Part shown: piece after piece, positions 43,558 to 55,832 of the stretch
Numbering within the stretch: position 1 is the first letter of the stretch
Layout: every line of letters begins with the position of its first letter
Assembly (NCBI GenBank): GCA_021186555.1
Contig: JAJKFL010000005.1
Location: forward strand, 11,125,178-11,189,177
Length of the DNA: 64,000 bases
Reading direction: 5' to 3'
Origin: Reticulitermes speratus
Taxonomy: Eukaryota > Arthropoda > Insecta > Blattodea > Rhinotermitidae
Translations under genes and position numbers: made by a program
The notes under the pieces: generated by a model
What the model was told of the DNA's origin: nothing
Seen by the model: the letters and a program-made list of their open reading frames with translations, nothing else
Databases searched by the model: none

Positions 43558-43835
43558 TTAGTTTTGCGATTCATCCAGCGCTCCACAGGCGCAAAATCCT
43601 TCATGAGAAGCTAGTCGGTACTTAGAAACTCCAGAAATTTCCTGCGTCCATGAAAGCCGAAAGATCATTTCTGTGTTCACAAGACCCTCCATTTTGTTGC
43701 TATTATGTTCTACATTAATTAAGTCCACGCCCTCATATCCTAGTTCTTTAGGATCTATTTTAACATTATTCTCAACTACTGCTAGGTTTTCCAAGCGGTT
43801 TCTTTCCTTCAGGTTTTCGCACCACAATACAGCAC
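43558..43835 (-). mobile_element. Decayed LINE 3' end, second lineage (copy 2)
   Basis: The minus-strand frame reads NLKERNRLENLAVVENNVKIDPKELGYEGVDLI and then GLVNTEMIFR. Compared with the 58.8-kb tail this corresponds to the 'G-R-P-x-x-R-W-E-D-N-I-K-x-D-L-x-E-V-G' and 'A-x-V-N-x-x-M' segment. The 3' noncoding part (RLASHEGFCAC as read) matches the same tail. The 89-codon frame is therefore LINE remnant, not a host gene. Confidence 0.65.
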
Positions 43836-44145
43836 CAATTTGACGCCCTCATGAGTGCTAAATGCCCCTCATTTCATTTTTCTAATTCTAACATATGAAT
43901 AATATTTGGCGACAAGAACAAAGAGTGAAGCACGTCATTAAGTAATTTTCTCAAGCCCCCTCTCACTTCTTCCCTCTTAGAACCAAATATATTCCTCAGC
44001 TACCTGTCCTACATACTTAGCCTACATTCATCTCTTAATTTCAGTTTCACATCCATATAAAACAGCTTAACACTACTGACACTAATGAATATTTGACAAA
44101 TTTTCATGCTGATACAGAATAATGTTTATATATTTGTCATCATAG

Positions 44146-44345
44146 TAGCTTAAATATGAACCAGAGGAAGTTCCCATAAGATGCACCAGTGCTGTATTTG
44201 TTTGCAAGATTTCAGATTCCCATGGAAGTAGTGTTGATGGTTTAAGCCTTCTGGGAAGTTACGGCCTGCTGAACAGCAAACAATCACACAGATTTCAACA
44301 GATGTTGCCGCCTTCATTTTCAGGGTTAAGCAGAAAAGTCGAAAA
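44146..44345 (-). mobile_element. Dispersed repeat fragment, unassigned family
   Basis: On the minus strand, CTGAAAATGAAGGCGGCAAC leads to a translation LTLKMKAATSVEICVIVCCSAGR then NFPEGL and FHGNLKSC. Similar peptides turn up as spurious predictions in insect genomes from a widespread repeat. I recognise the pattern but cannot name the family. No intact termini were found. Confidence 0.35.
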
Positions 44346-45032
44346 ATTTTTCCAGACGACAATATGTAGGGACTAACCTTCTGGAAGTCTTCATTCATTT
44401 ACGTATTTACTTTATTTTGTTCTTGTACACCCACGTGGCACATAATTGCTGAATGTTTTTTAGCATATGACGGTGTGCCCTATTTTGGCTTGAAAAATAC
44501 AACGTACTTCAAATGTATATTTCGAACAAGGGTGTCTTCTTAATATGAGGTTATCCATAAGACATAATAACAGTCAGATTCGCCTGCCAATTTTTGGTAT
44601 GGGTGACAATGCAAGGTTTTCGAAGTTTCCTACATTATATCAGAAATAACTTCTAAATCCAAATATTTTTGGGTGAATAAAACAAGAAAGATGAAAAAGA
44701 GAAATATAAAGCATGTAAAGGACGGGGAATAATGAATAAAAAATTTTAGTAGAAATCTAAAGGAAAGAGACCACTATGGATACGAAGATTTTAGAAGTAA
44801 GAGAAGAATTAAAATGGCTTTTAAAGAAATGAAAGGGTATGAACTAACTTCCTGGCTCAGAGTAAAGTTCAGAATCGAATTAGTGTGAAAATAAGCAAAA
44901 GACTTCGGGCTGAAGTGGTAAGCAATATCTAGAACACCTGAAATCTTTTCCAAATGGACATTTTCAAATATCGTCTTCCAATCATAGTCGCTTCCTAATC
45001 ATCGAGTCCTCTGGATTTAATTTTTATGACAG
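44346..45032. other. Unannotated stretch
   Basis: No gene or repeat recognised. Confidence 0.4.
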
Positions 45033-45043
45033 TACTAGGTACC

Positions 45044-45322
45044 CTTTTTTAATTTTTTTTATTTTTCCTATGGCTCAACAGCCCCTTTTCGGGTGCCTAG
45101 GCCTCCTCATTTCGAGGTTTCATGATCACACACATTAGACACACCACACTCGGTAGGACTCCTCTGGACGAGTGACCAGCCCGTCGCAGAGACCTCTACC
45201 TGACAACACACAACACTCGCAAGAGGCAGACATCCATGCACCCGGTGGGATTCGAACCCACGATCCTAGTAAGCGAGCGGCCGCAGACCCACGCCTTAGA
45301 CCGCACGGCCACTGGGATCGGC
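45044..45322 (-). mobile_element. SINE family A (copy 6), with target-site duplication
   Basis: Complete minus-strand copy with T-rich left end, CCTAGGCCTCC tail, body, reverse B-box GGATTCGAACCC (45247-45258) and head ending CACTGGGATCGGC. ACTAGGTACC on the left (from 45033) and ACTAGGTAACC on the right (from 45323) form a target duplication of about 10 bp. This is one of the best preserved copies. Confidence 0.92.
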
Positions 45323-45333
45323 ACTAGGTAACC

Positions 45334-47644
45334 TACCGGACAGAAATCACTGGCAGTAACGCTCTCCGCACAAAACCCTTTAGCCTTATGGAAGTCAGAT
45401 GCACTTGCCATCTTCAGAGTGTCGGACACGCCCGGCGGCTCTAATGTAAGCGTAATATATGAGTCGGGCCTACATGACACGAATTAAACTTTGTAACGGT
45501 TGTGTTGGTGCCACGAAGACTAATGAATCCCGCGATCCGAGGGCGCTGTCGCCTCTTGTTTGTACTATTGTCTTCCTGAATTGTAAACAGGAAAAAACCA
45601 GCAGGAGGTATGTATACCTAAGCTTAACAAAAATTCATTTGAATAGGCGTTCACTTATTTATTGAAGCTTGAGTTTTTAAATAATTTAAACAAAAGTTAT
45701 TAAACTCCATTGTGCCATGTAATGGGTGGATAAAATGTTTAGTTTATATATAAGAGAGATTTCATTGTATCGGTAGCTAGCGTTGTATGAGTTGTGGACT
45801 GGTATTATTTGGGTAATATACAGAACACTGGCGGTCTGCTGTGAAGGTAGTCATGAAATTTTGTATTCCACAATAATTCTATTGTAAGAAAGTGTATCCT
45901 GAATATAATTTATTCACTCAAATACACAATAAACAGTGTAGAAATTCTGTGGTTACAATACTTTGAAAATGGCAAATCGGAGGACAAAATATAAAATGGG
46001 AATGTAGAATTAAGTTGGATCTAACAGAAAGTGGCTATTATAGTAAATGAATATTGTTAGCGATCGTAAGCAGTGGCTGACTTCGGTATGAGCGTTTGGC
46101 AGCTGAAGGTTCTAGTATACCATATCAGAAAGTCGGTAAAATATAGCGTAATCATAAGTAACACCTATCATGTTTATTACTGAACTGCAGAGCAGAATAT
46201 TCCAGGCAAGACTCTAACGTCACATCCCTTGCTAGAAGACTCTGTAACCAATTACTGTCATATTCTTTGTTAACATAAACCGTCTTTCATTGCTGACCGC
46301 AGGTGTGTGCAAGATTTGTTGTACTTTGACGTGTAATAAAAGTGTCCTCTAGCATTTAAATCTTTCCACGTTATATTCCCTTGCGTCGCATTGTAATAAG
46401 AAGCCAACTCAACCCTGAACTTTATGTTATATAAAATGTCATTTCTGTCCAACTTCTCCTTTCTTCAGTTCCATTTCTAGGCCGTAAAAGTGGCTTTAAC
46501 CTCGGGTTAACAGACCCTATGTGAGATGTGACGTATCGCTCCGTCAGATTCAAACTACGGTGCTTTAAAAAAAGAAAGACAGTCGTTGCTTAGCTGAACT
46601 TCTCAGTTCAGTCACATGATTCTATCCCGGCCGCTGAGTTACGGCATGTTACCCATAATTCAAAGCAGAAAACTACCGTAATAGCTTTCTGTAACAATCC
46701 GAAACGATTACACAGGAATATAAAATATATACGCTGTATTCATGTCGGCTCTGTTAGGGGGGGTGCAAAAGGGAAAATGTCTGGTAGCAGGGTGTAAAAT
46801 TCCCGGCGGCCAGCTCGACGACGGGACCATATATTTTACGATCGCACTTATTTGTGGTATTAAATTTCTTCTTGTAAGCGTTCTGGCGTCTAGAAATTAA
46901 GAGGTGGCTACTAGTTATGTAAAAAAATTTGTGCAGCCTTCAGCCTATTTTATTTCTGTATGAGTTCAATAAAGTGAGAAATAAATAAGCTTATATCAGT
47001 TCAGTTCATCATTCATATTAAATCTTCCGTTATTATATTTAAATCTTTAAGACACCCAAAAATATTCAGCCAGTGTTTCAAGATTTCAATGCAAAAATCT
47101 AAATTAATTGATTTTAGACATACGTCCCTTATAGCCTACTATATTTACATAGTTCCATATAAATTATTTTACACACAGGTCCTATAGAGAACCTACCGTA
47201 TTTAGATAGGCCTACACAAATTACTTTATACATAGGTTCCTTATAACATATTTACATAATCCTACATAATCTGATTCACATGCCCTTTGCCATGATTACC
47301 CTCAAATAAATTACACTGAAAAAATTATTGCTTATTTCTTGTGAAACAGAACTTTATTAATACTAAATGCACCTTAATAACACAGCTACTGTAATTTTTC
47401 ATGGCAAAGTACACTTTTATTTTTTAATCCTCTGTCCCTTTTTTCTGGCATCTTACACAAGTAATTTCCTTAAACACAGAGATGTTCCAAATTATATTAC
47501 TTGCACCCGATACAAATGTGTTTGTAATAGGGAAAATGGCAATGACTAACAGAGTAGTATGAGAGTAATGGGCCAAATCACTCGTAAGATTTAAAGCCCA
47601 AAACCTCTGGATTACACACATACAACCACAGTTCTATTATTTCA
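45334..47644. other. Unannotated stretch
   Basis: No gene, RNA or clear repeat recognised. Confidence 0.4.
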
Positions 47645-47757
47645 CATCTCAGTAAGTATAGTGACTGGGCTACGATCTACGAGACACGGAAATCGAGGTT
47701 TTTCTCTTCGGCCTCCAGTTTTATGAGTACCAGAAATTTTTCCTAGGGGGGGTAACA
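47645..47757 (+). mobile_element. SINE family B fragment (copy 7), diverged
   Basis: CAGTAAGTATAGTGACTGGG and CTACGATCTACGAGA follow the head of the 36-kb copy, and AGGTTTTTCTCTTCGGCCTCC follows its body. The B-box is lost. It stops near CCTAGGGGGGG. Confidence 0.45.
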
Positions 47758-49505
47758 GGCCAAAGCCTTCATCTAACAGCAGATTTTCTTCTAATTCTAA
47801 GGTTAGCAATACACAGAGATATATCTCCTCGCCTTCTTGGGTTGATACATAACGATAAGAGGGAAAATTTACCTCCTTAGGATCATTTGCAAAACAATTG
47901 CGAAAAGCGGCACTTAGCTTCCCTCCATTGCAAAACTCGGCCCTCACAGAACAGATATGCGGGAAAATTTACATTGGCGAATTTTAACAAAATATGTTGA
48001 ACAAATTATTCTTACCTAAAATCAGACAATTTACATGATAACTTACGTAAATTTATTACAAAATCTCGCAGTTTTCTTCTTGGAGTAAAAGACATTCAGA
48101 AATATGTAGCAATTTTATGGAAACCACAGTTATTTTTCTAATAAAATACATATGTTAGACTGTATAATTTATATGTTATTAGATTCAGAAAATGCTATAG
48201 TGGAATCAAAACACACTTTGTATGATAAATATATTTTTCCAAATTCATGCTGTTTAAGAGATAACTACAAGAAATGCGGCAGAGAAAGAGAGGCCAAAGA
48301 AGCACCTGACAATCTGATCATAATATGGCACTGCATAAATGCGATTAACATGCCGGGTAGTTCAGGCACACTTACAAACACGACCATAATATTTGAAATT
48401 TACTGCTCCACGCCTGAAAACTTTCTGCCTATCTAGAAAGAAAGTCTTGCTGATACTGAAAACTTACGCAACCACTTACATAATTACGGTCTACTTAGCT
48501 ATAACGTGCTTTTATAGTAGGCCATGAGAAAGCGCAAGGTTTGTTTCAATGCCTTGCTTTTATTCTGTGAATATTTGTCCATTACTTATAAATCAGTGCG
48601 TGAAGAGTGTGTAAATTATTTGGCATATTATTTCATTTCAAAAAACGTAAGTAGAATAAGCACAATTTAAGTTTTGAGTGAAGAGATGTATATGAGTAAA
48701 CCTTATTTTTATGGGCACTCTGTTAATTTTTTGTGTGGATCAGCAATAACATAGACCTGTACTGTCGACTGTGGTTGGTGATTACTGCCTTCGAAGTTAC
48801 TGGGAAATAGCCAGGGTAACATTCAGTTGGGCTGAAATCCTTGAATTTGTTAAACAATTTGTAATATGAACAGTGTGTTTTCTTATAGCACTTCTACTGT
48901 TCAGAAAGAAAGAGATTACCTTGTTGTGTGTGTGTTTCCCTCGTTTCAAAAGCTTTGAAATTGTTGATCTATTATCACAAAACTTGGATGAAAAAGGTGG
49001 TGCGCTGTTACTGATAGTGGTGCGCCTCCTATTCCATTGTCCCCTTCTCTCAGAGTACTGTTTCAAATGAGGATCTCACATTAATTAACACGTTTACCGG
49101 TCTAAGCAATATTTACATTCAACTGGGCATGTAGTGCGACATACAGTAGAACACTATTCATGCATGAGAAAAATTAAATTATGCCAGTATAAAATAAGTG
49201 GATAAATCCGGATGCATAAATTTGAACAGGCCTCATTGTTAGGTTATACGTACAATTTTTTTGTTGTCTTACACAGTTACAACACTATTCCAAGTAAAAC
49301 CCAGTCTTCGTTTTAATGCCTTAGGTTAAAAAGGTAAGAAGTCAAAGCATGTTCCTTGCTGTTCATTTTAGATGTTCCAAAGCTAAGCTAAGATACCAGA
49401 TGATATTCTGCGGAGGTCTGAAGGAAAGCAGCATATTTAAAAACTGAAAGAAAATTTTAGCAGTAAATATACTTCAAAAATTATTAACTTACCCTGTCTT
49501 GCATA
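47758..49505. other. Unannotated stretch
   Basis: No gene recognised. The 94-codon frame at 48152-48436 has no motif. Confidence 0.4.
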
Positions 49506-49507
49506 TA

Positions 49508-50596
49508 CAGCCAACTCCCGATATAGGTCACCTTCACTTAGCGCCCATGAACGCCTGTCAACAGAAATGTTCTGCACTTTGCACTGAGAACTCTCCATGT
49601 AGAGCCATCTCCGCTAGCAGCCTTCCGCTAAAGACTTTAGCAATAAAAATGTGCCTGCAAGCACTGAATAATATCTGATACAGCGCAATGTTAGCAGCTG
49701 TAGTGTCGGTTACTATTTCTCTCTGGCGAGACAGTATGTATCAGCGCCTACAAGCTCTGCTAAAGAACGTTTATCCACTACGGCGTAGAGCCTACGCATT
49801 ACAAGAAATCTCTTTCAGCTGTTCTGGCCGGTGCGTTTGGTACTGGCGTTTTTCGCTGACTCGCTATAAGCACAAACAAGCACAAACCTGATAACCCCAG
49901 CGTCTATTTGCGTCTCTGCGCAGCTTTCTCGGCCCCGTAAGTTTCAGGTTACAGCCAGACTGTTTAGACGACGGTCTGCAGAATTTCATTATCATTTGGT
50001 ACCCAGGCGATAACACAACTGTTGAGTCACCATCAGACGACAGCAACGTTCGCAGTACAGCTTGCAACAGTCCTAACTCTTCATTATACTACTGAAACAA
50101 GCGGAAAAGGGCAGTATTAAGAACAAAATGTTCTGTGCTTGTAGGCCTACAGACCAATTTCCTGCAGCTTTTCTGCAGAATATAGCCAATCATTTTTCCT
50201 TATTATGGCATACCTATCAGTAAAGGTTGTATTAGTGATAACCTCAGTGAAAAGAATAAGTGGAACAGTCTTAACAAGTTCTAACCTAAAAAAATGGAAG
50301 GTACAAAACATGAACAACTGGTGAAAGCATTGGCCGTATGTGTAGATCAGCTAAATGTTGAAAATCGTACAGAAACAGATGGGGTTATTAAGCAAAGTGC
50401 GAAGATGATTTGTAAGCACTGTACACTAATACTCTAATAAGTGTTCTTCTAACATGTTGTTATTCTGTAATTAACATCTTTTTATCACTTTCAGTGGCTT
50501 TTACGGGTTTAAAAAAGTCTCAATACTGCCGGTACCCTGAATATAACGCCAAAAAGAGCGGTGAAGAAACGGTGACGATCTGTCGGGGCTTGACTG
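49508..50596. mobile_element. Pogo/Tigger-like DNA element relic, 1.1 kb
   Basis: Flanked by TA on both sides. The left end is CAGCCAACTCCCGATATAGG then TCACCTTCACTTAGCG; the reverse of the right end is CAGTCAAGCCCCGACAGATC then GTCACCGTTTCTTCACCGC, an imperfect inverted pair. The interior has no intact frame; a short + frame near 50294 (KMEGTKHEQLVKALAVCVDQL) could be a coding relic but is not recognisable as transposase. It is an old deletion derivative. Confidence 0.7.
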
Positions 50597-53219
50597 TACG
50601 CAAGTCTATATGAGTTAATATTTATTTTACACAAATAACGTAATAACTAGCAGTTAGTGGCAATGATTATTGTAGGAAAGATAACATCGTCTGAGAGACC
50701 TTTTCAGTATACGGTGGCATTACTTAGGACTGCACCAGTAGCTGTAGACTCTGTTGTAGGCGTCAGCTGATGGTTTTTGTGAAAATAAACAAAAGAAAAA
50801 CCACCTCTAACCCGACACTTACCTTTAAACGCAGACTCTATCTAGTATATTTTCCTGAGTGTCCAATAATTAGGATTTCTGAAATTCAGTCAACCAATAA
50901 AATCGCATAATATTCGTGTCAAACTGTTATTCTTTACGGTCCGTCGATGGACGTCTGTGCAGACAAAAGCACCGAATCTTACCATTATTGGAAATCTGAA
51001 ACCGTACAAATTCGAACTGAATATTTCATTCCCGTCTAATATATAGGCCTAAATGCTAGCCCTATGGACTTCAAAGACTAACATTTGCAAATATTGCCCA
51101 GCTAATATACTGCTCGTTAAAATAGTCCACCTTGGATCTCAGCTTCTTATTCCCCTATACAACAATAATTATATACATATTCATATGTATACATACACAT
51201 ATACATACACGTATAATTTCTGTCTCCTACCCGCAAATGTTCAAAACTCCCCCTCCCAACCAAGCCGCTCTCTACATACCGCACTTCCTCTGGTCTCTTT
51301 TTTAACTTTCGACACGTAAAATCATTTTGCTGTGCAAAAATATGACCCATTACACGAACAATAAAGTCTGTGATGGAGAGCATTTTATGCTTGCTAAACG
51401 TGTACCAAAATAAGCTTTAACAGCCAACGAAGTCAGTAATAGCCTCTAATGTACCTGACTGTAAATGCGTTAGAAGCTCATATAGCATGAATTGTTATTT
51501 CTTCTATCCACAAAGGACAGCTTAAGTAGGCACAAAATGAAGCATTTCGCTGTCGTAGGTTTATGGAGATGGAAAGCAGCTGATTACTCCACAAAATTAC
51601 CGATATTGTAACCTATAGGCATACAAAGGGTTGCTAAAGATTATTAATGCAATTTATAAAAGTTTACTGCTTTGCTAATGGTTTTACTGTACAACACATT
51701 CATTTCATTAAGCATTGGCCTAGTTACCAAAATCCGATTATGTGAACATCACAAATTCCTACTAAGTACTATTTAATCTATTGTCACGTTTATCTACTTA
51801 TGTTATTTCAACTGTAAAATTTAGAATTATTCAGCGTCAATGAGAAACGAAGGTCATGAATCGTGTTCACGAAGAGTTTAGATATGGACAGGTACCGTAT
51901 ATTTGAACACATTGTCCCGGTATAAAAGACTGAGGAAAATCACGACATATCACAGACACAATAGCCGAAAAAATTCTGATTAGCCGGTCGGAAGTTTATC
52001 TTTGTATGAAGAGTCTGGGTTTATTTACTTTATTAATGTGGCTGCAAAATACGGCGGATTGGCTTGGAAGAAGACACTATGGGTAAACTGTGGTTGAGAA
52101 GGAATTTTAACCATTTGAAGCCTAAAGATTAAGGAAGGAGAAGAAAGGAGGAGGAGGAGAAGAAGGAGGAAAAAAGGAGGAGGAAAAAAGAAGCGGGGAC
52201 GTATTGAAAGGCACTTGTCATTGTCAGGGGAAGACACAGAAAATACTTACACTACTCTGAAACTTCCGAGGCTGTACCCTCTCGTCCTTCGGGTAAAGGT
52301 AGGCTGGAGGCAAGGTAGAGCGTTGGGGAATGAGGCAGGTAAGGTGATGGGAAGTGGAGTGTTGGTTTATGCAACAGAGGAATTTAATCTACATTTTATA
52401 AAAAAATTTCGTTTTTACTTCACTGAGAAGAGTGTGCTTCTTTTATCTTTATCTGCGCATGCAGCACGGGGAAATAATAGCAGTTTAACGTAAGGATTAT
52501 AAGAAATCTATATATATCCTACATGGCCGTATGTAATCTAACCACTACGTTTTAAAGTTTTGGTGGTAACGAGTAATTAAACAAGCATAAATATATTACG
52601 TAGAGTACTGATGAACTTACAACTAACTCCGCTTCCTAAAAGGACGATAGTCCGTGAGCTAGTCAAGAATTCCCCTCTCACCCTTTCAGCAAATCGGTAA
52701 TTCATAACCTAATTTACAAAAGCGCACAACTTGTTCCTCCCCAGAAGAACCCTCACACACTATTTATTTAACACTAACATGTACACCTATCTCTCCAAAG
52801 TGGTTTCTTCTTTACAAACTCTCCAACTGTCATTTTGTTTTCGTTTCTCATAACACTCACGCGTGCTACACGTTTCACTGAAAGTATCATTCTTGGTTTG
52901 GTCACTGAACGATATACGGGGGAAGTCGTGGTAGTATACATACGTACTTTGCTGGCACGTTGTTTTGCTTTATTGTTTAATGCTTTCCATTTCCTTATAG
53001 GACAATATTTAGTGTTAATGGAAGAAAAACTGCCAATATTGCATTTGGACATGGCCTATCCAACCTTATTTGCATAAACTGGGGAAAATCAAGATAAACT
53101 TTAGTCATAATATCTAATTTACGAGAAAGAATTTGAGACCGGGACTCCGCAACACGAAGCACGGGTCCTATAAGTTAAGTTTAGTTGCAGAATTTATCTC
53201 GGTACAAATGCGGTGTGTT
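50597..53219. other. Unannotated stretch with simple repeats
   Basis: No gene recognised. It contains an ATAC/CATA microsatellite near 51172-51215 and a purine-rich GGA/GAA tract at 52132-52198, which creates spurious frames. Confidence 0.45.
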
Positions 53220-53790
53220 TTCGGGGTATAGGCAAATTTCAATGTCTACAAGTTAACATCCTGCCCGAGGTGTAAATGCTGCTTCGCCCAGCGCCCGTCG
53301 GCGGAACAAGGGCGCTGCTCTTCCATGTCTGTAGCAATGCAGTGACTTATCTTGCGGGGGCTGTCATGCTGAGCGGGTTGCATGGGGAATTGGACCGGTC
53401 TTCCAAATGAAAAATGGGTCCTGCCGATTAGCTAATTAGACTTGGTTTTGTACTCATTCAAGTGGCCGAGCTGTCTAATCACCAGCCCATGTAATTACAT
53501 TTGGGAACCCCGCAGACCCTGTAGAGAGAACTTCAATTACAACTCCCAATAAACGTAAAGATGGAAATTGGCCCCCATTCCCCTGTGCAGTCTGAATTCT
53601 CACCAATCCCGTGCCGACAACCTTCGCGCACGCGCGCATGTGATCTAGTATATCTGGCAATGTCTAGTTACGTTGCTGGATGAATAATGGCCGTCATTTA
53701 TTTGCCGTAATAAAGGCAATAAGGACAATGGTTTAGCGTTTACTTTAACACCAAACAAACGTAATATTCCCCATTAATTACATGGAGGTT
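53220..53790. promoter_or_regulatory. Candidate conserved non-coding regulatory block
   Basis: Base composition changes from AT-rich to balanced, and no repeat similarity was noticed. Homeodomain-type sites cluster: CTAATTAG (53432-53439, palindromic), TAATCACC (53476), TGTAATTACA (53490-53499, palindromic), CAATTAC (53533) and ATTAATTACATGG (53772). Frames are interrupted on both strands. The block is about 36 kb downstream of FoxB. Conservation is inferred from texture and cannot be confirmed here. Confidence 0.35.
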
Positions 53791-54620
53791 TTCTTTGGGG
53801 AGGGGGAGTGCAGACCTATAAGAGAGTTTCTGGTTTTCGTGTAACTGATGCAGAGGTGTACTAAAGTTAGGGTTTTTTCATGGTGGCTCATTTTTCTTCA
53901 ACTGATTTTTTTGTAAAAGCAACAAATAAATCCACTCCTGACACAGATATTTAGTGCATAGCACTGAAGGCGTTAAATGCATGTAATATATCTTGCAAGT
54001 CATGACTCGATTACATTTTATCGAGAGCTACATATCTACATTCATAGAGCAACCAAAAGAAATATTGTTTTCTTTAAATGTTACGAAAATTATTAGGCCT
54101 ATATACGAATAGGTATTCCCCGGTCCCTGCGGGAGTCGTGGACATGTGTCCCTCCCAACAGTGTGCCTAGATAGTATTATACTGAAGTAATTCTCTTTAT
54201 GTTTAAAGAACGTTATGAAAATCTTCACCTACTCGTATATAGTCCATATAAGGCATGTGACAAGTCGCCTGAAATAGAGAGAAGGTGTAGATACATGCAA
54301 GCTTTTGGCATTTCACTTGAAATACTGTGAGAGAGAGATGCATACACTTTATATGCTAAACTCGATTTCAGAGCAGTATGTTGTGAGAATATGAAATGGT
54401 TCAAGACAGAGCCTATTTACTGGCGATTGTCTTAGTAGTGTTGATACTGCTGGTTTTAGACTCCAGCCAAATATTTTATTTCTTCTACGCCATGCGGCTA
54501 TTAATAGGGATTAAATGATTGGCTAACACAAGTGTCTTACCAGCTTGCTTCTTCTCTTTCACTGCATGAAAATAGAAGGCTTCATATAATCTATTTTATA
54601 CAGAAATACGTGTATCGAAC
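53791..54620. other. Unannotated stretch
   Basis: No gene or clear repeat recognised. Confidence 0.4.
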
Positions 54621-54755
54621 CAATGTCCAGTCACCAAAGATGCTCCCAGTACTGTGATTTATATATTTGTGGCCCAAAAACACAATGTCTAGTCGCTAAA
54701 TATGTTCTCAGTTCGGTGGTTTACATATTTGTGGCCCAAAAACCCAGTGTCCCAT
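54621..54755. repeat. 62-bp tandem duplication
   Basis: CAATGTC[CT]AGTC at 54621 recurs at 54683 with ATATTTGTGGCCCAAAAAC in both units. A third start (CCAGTGTCCC) follows at about 54745. That is just over two units, moderately diverged. Confidence 0.75.
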
Positions 54756-55097
54756 TATAGGCTTCTCAAAATGAAAAATGAGCTTCACTGCTTACAGGTT
54801 CCCCCATTAAAATTCTTTAAAACTCTAAAATTAGAGGAAATTTCTCTATCAAAATTTACGTATCATACGAAAAAAGGATATTTTTAATGTGACTGTCCTT
54901 ATATCAAAGAAGTTCAAAGATGTTTACATCTGGCCCACTCTTTCACAGTCTTACAAATCACCGCCTGAACATTTCTAATCGAAAATACAAAATTTTAGCA
55001 GTTAAAAATGCGTCGGTAAATATGAAAGGCAAATTACAAGAATCATCCTTTGAAATAAAAGTCATATATATAATGCTAAGAAGGAGACAGATAGACA

Positions 55098-55128
55098 GAT
55101 ATATGTGTGTGTGCGTGTGTGTGTGTCA
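55098..55128. repeat. (GT)n microsatellite
   Basis: ATATGTGTGTGTGCGTGTGT followed by more GT units. No coding function is likely. Confidence 0.75.
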
Positions 55129-55704
55129 TGCGCTTAAATGTAGTGGGCCCTGAAATATGTGTGATGTCAGGATGGATAATTGTCTGGGTGGTACCCCCTG
55201 GTGGTCGCAACAGATGTGTCAATAAGAGCTGGCCTAAACGTTGGGTAATTTTTTAAATTACAGGAGTCTCTACAACGAAGCCATTATTCTATTGTTGCCG
55301 AGTTTCTTCCGAGGCTGAAGCTAAACTTATAATAAAAATCTATGCAAACCAGAAACGTTCAGCTTAGGCGCCTGTGTGATTTCAGTTTCTTCCTTTGTGT
55401 AGGGAAAAAATTATAGGGAATGTTTAATAAACAGCAAGAATTGTATTTCTCAAACTTCAGTGTGAGTTTTGAGGCTGCAAAAAAATAAATAATAAACTTT
55501 AATTATTTAACATAAAAAAATGTTAGAAATTGAGACAGAGTGAAGGAATAAATTTATGTATTTCTGTTGCTACATATATTGTTTCAGACTTCAGTAAATG
55601 CTGTTCCTAAAATTTCAGAATAATTCGGTTTGATGGTTTGGATGTAGGAAAAATTTGGTGTAGTCGAAATGAAGTTACACAGTGAAGAGTCTTTTAGAAC
55701 CTTG

Positions 55705-55832
55705 ATTTCAGGCTTTCGCCGCGATGTTGATGAGATCTGCGCTCTTCTGGGATATTACGCGGCGTCGTGTAGTAATTGTTTACCGACGTTTCGGGACAAC
55801 GTGTTGATCCCACCTTTACGGGTCAAGAGTCC
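55705..55832 (+). mobile_element. Foldback family 1, single arm
   Basis: Contains TTTCAGGCTTTCGCCGCGATG, CTCTTCTGGGATATTACGCGG and ACCGACGTTTCGGGACAACG, the outer-to-inner order of the family arm, then TTACGGGTCAAGAG. The second arm is absent. Confidence 0.75.

Noticed and set aside
43558-43827. 89-codon minus-strand frame as a host gene
   Set aside because: Its peptide follows the C-terminus and 3' UTR of a decayed LINE.
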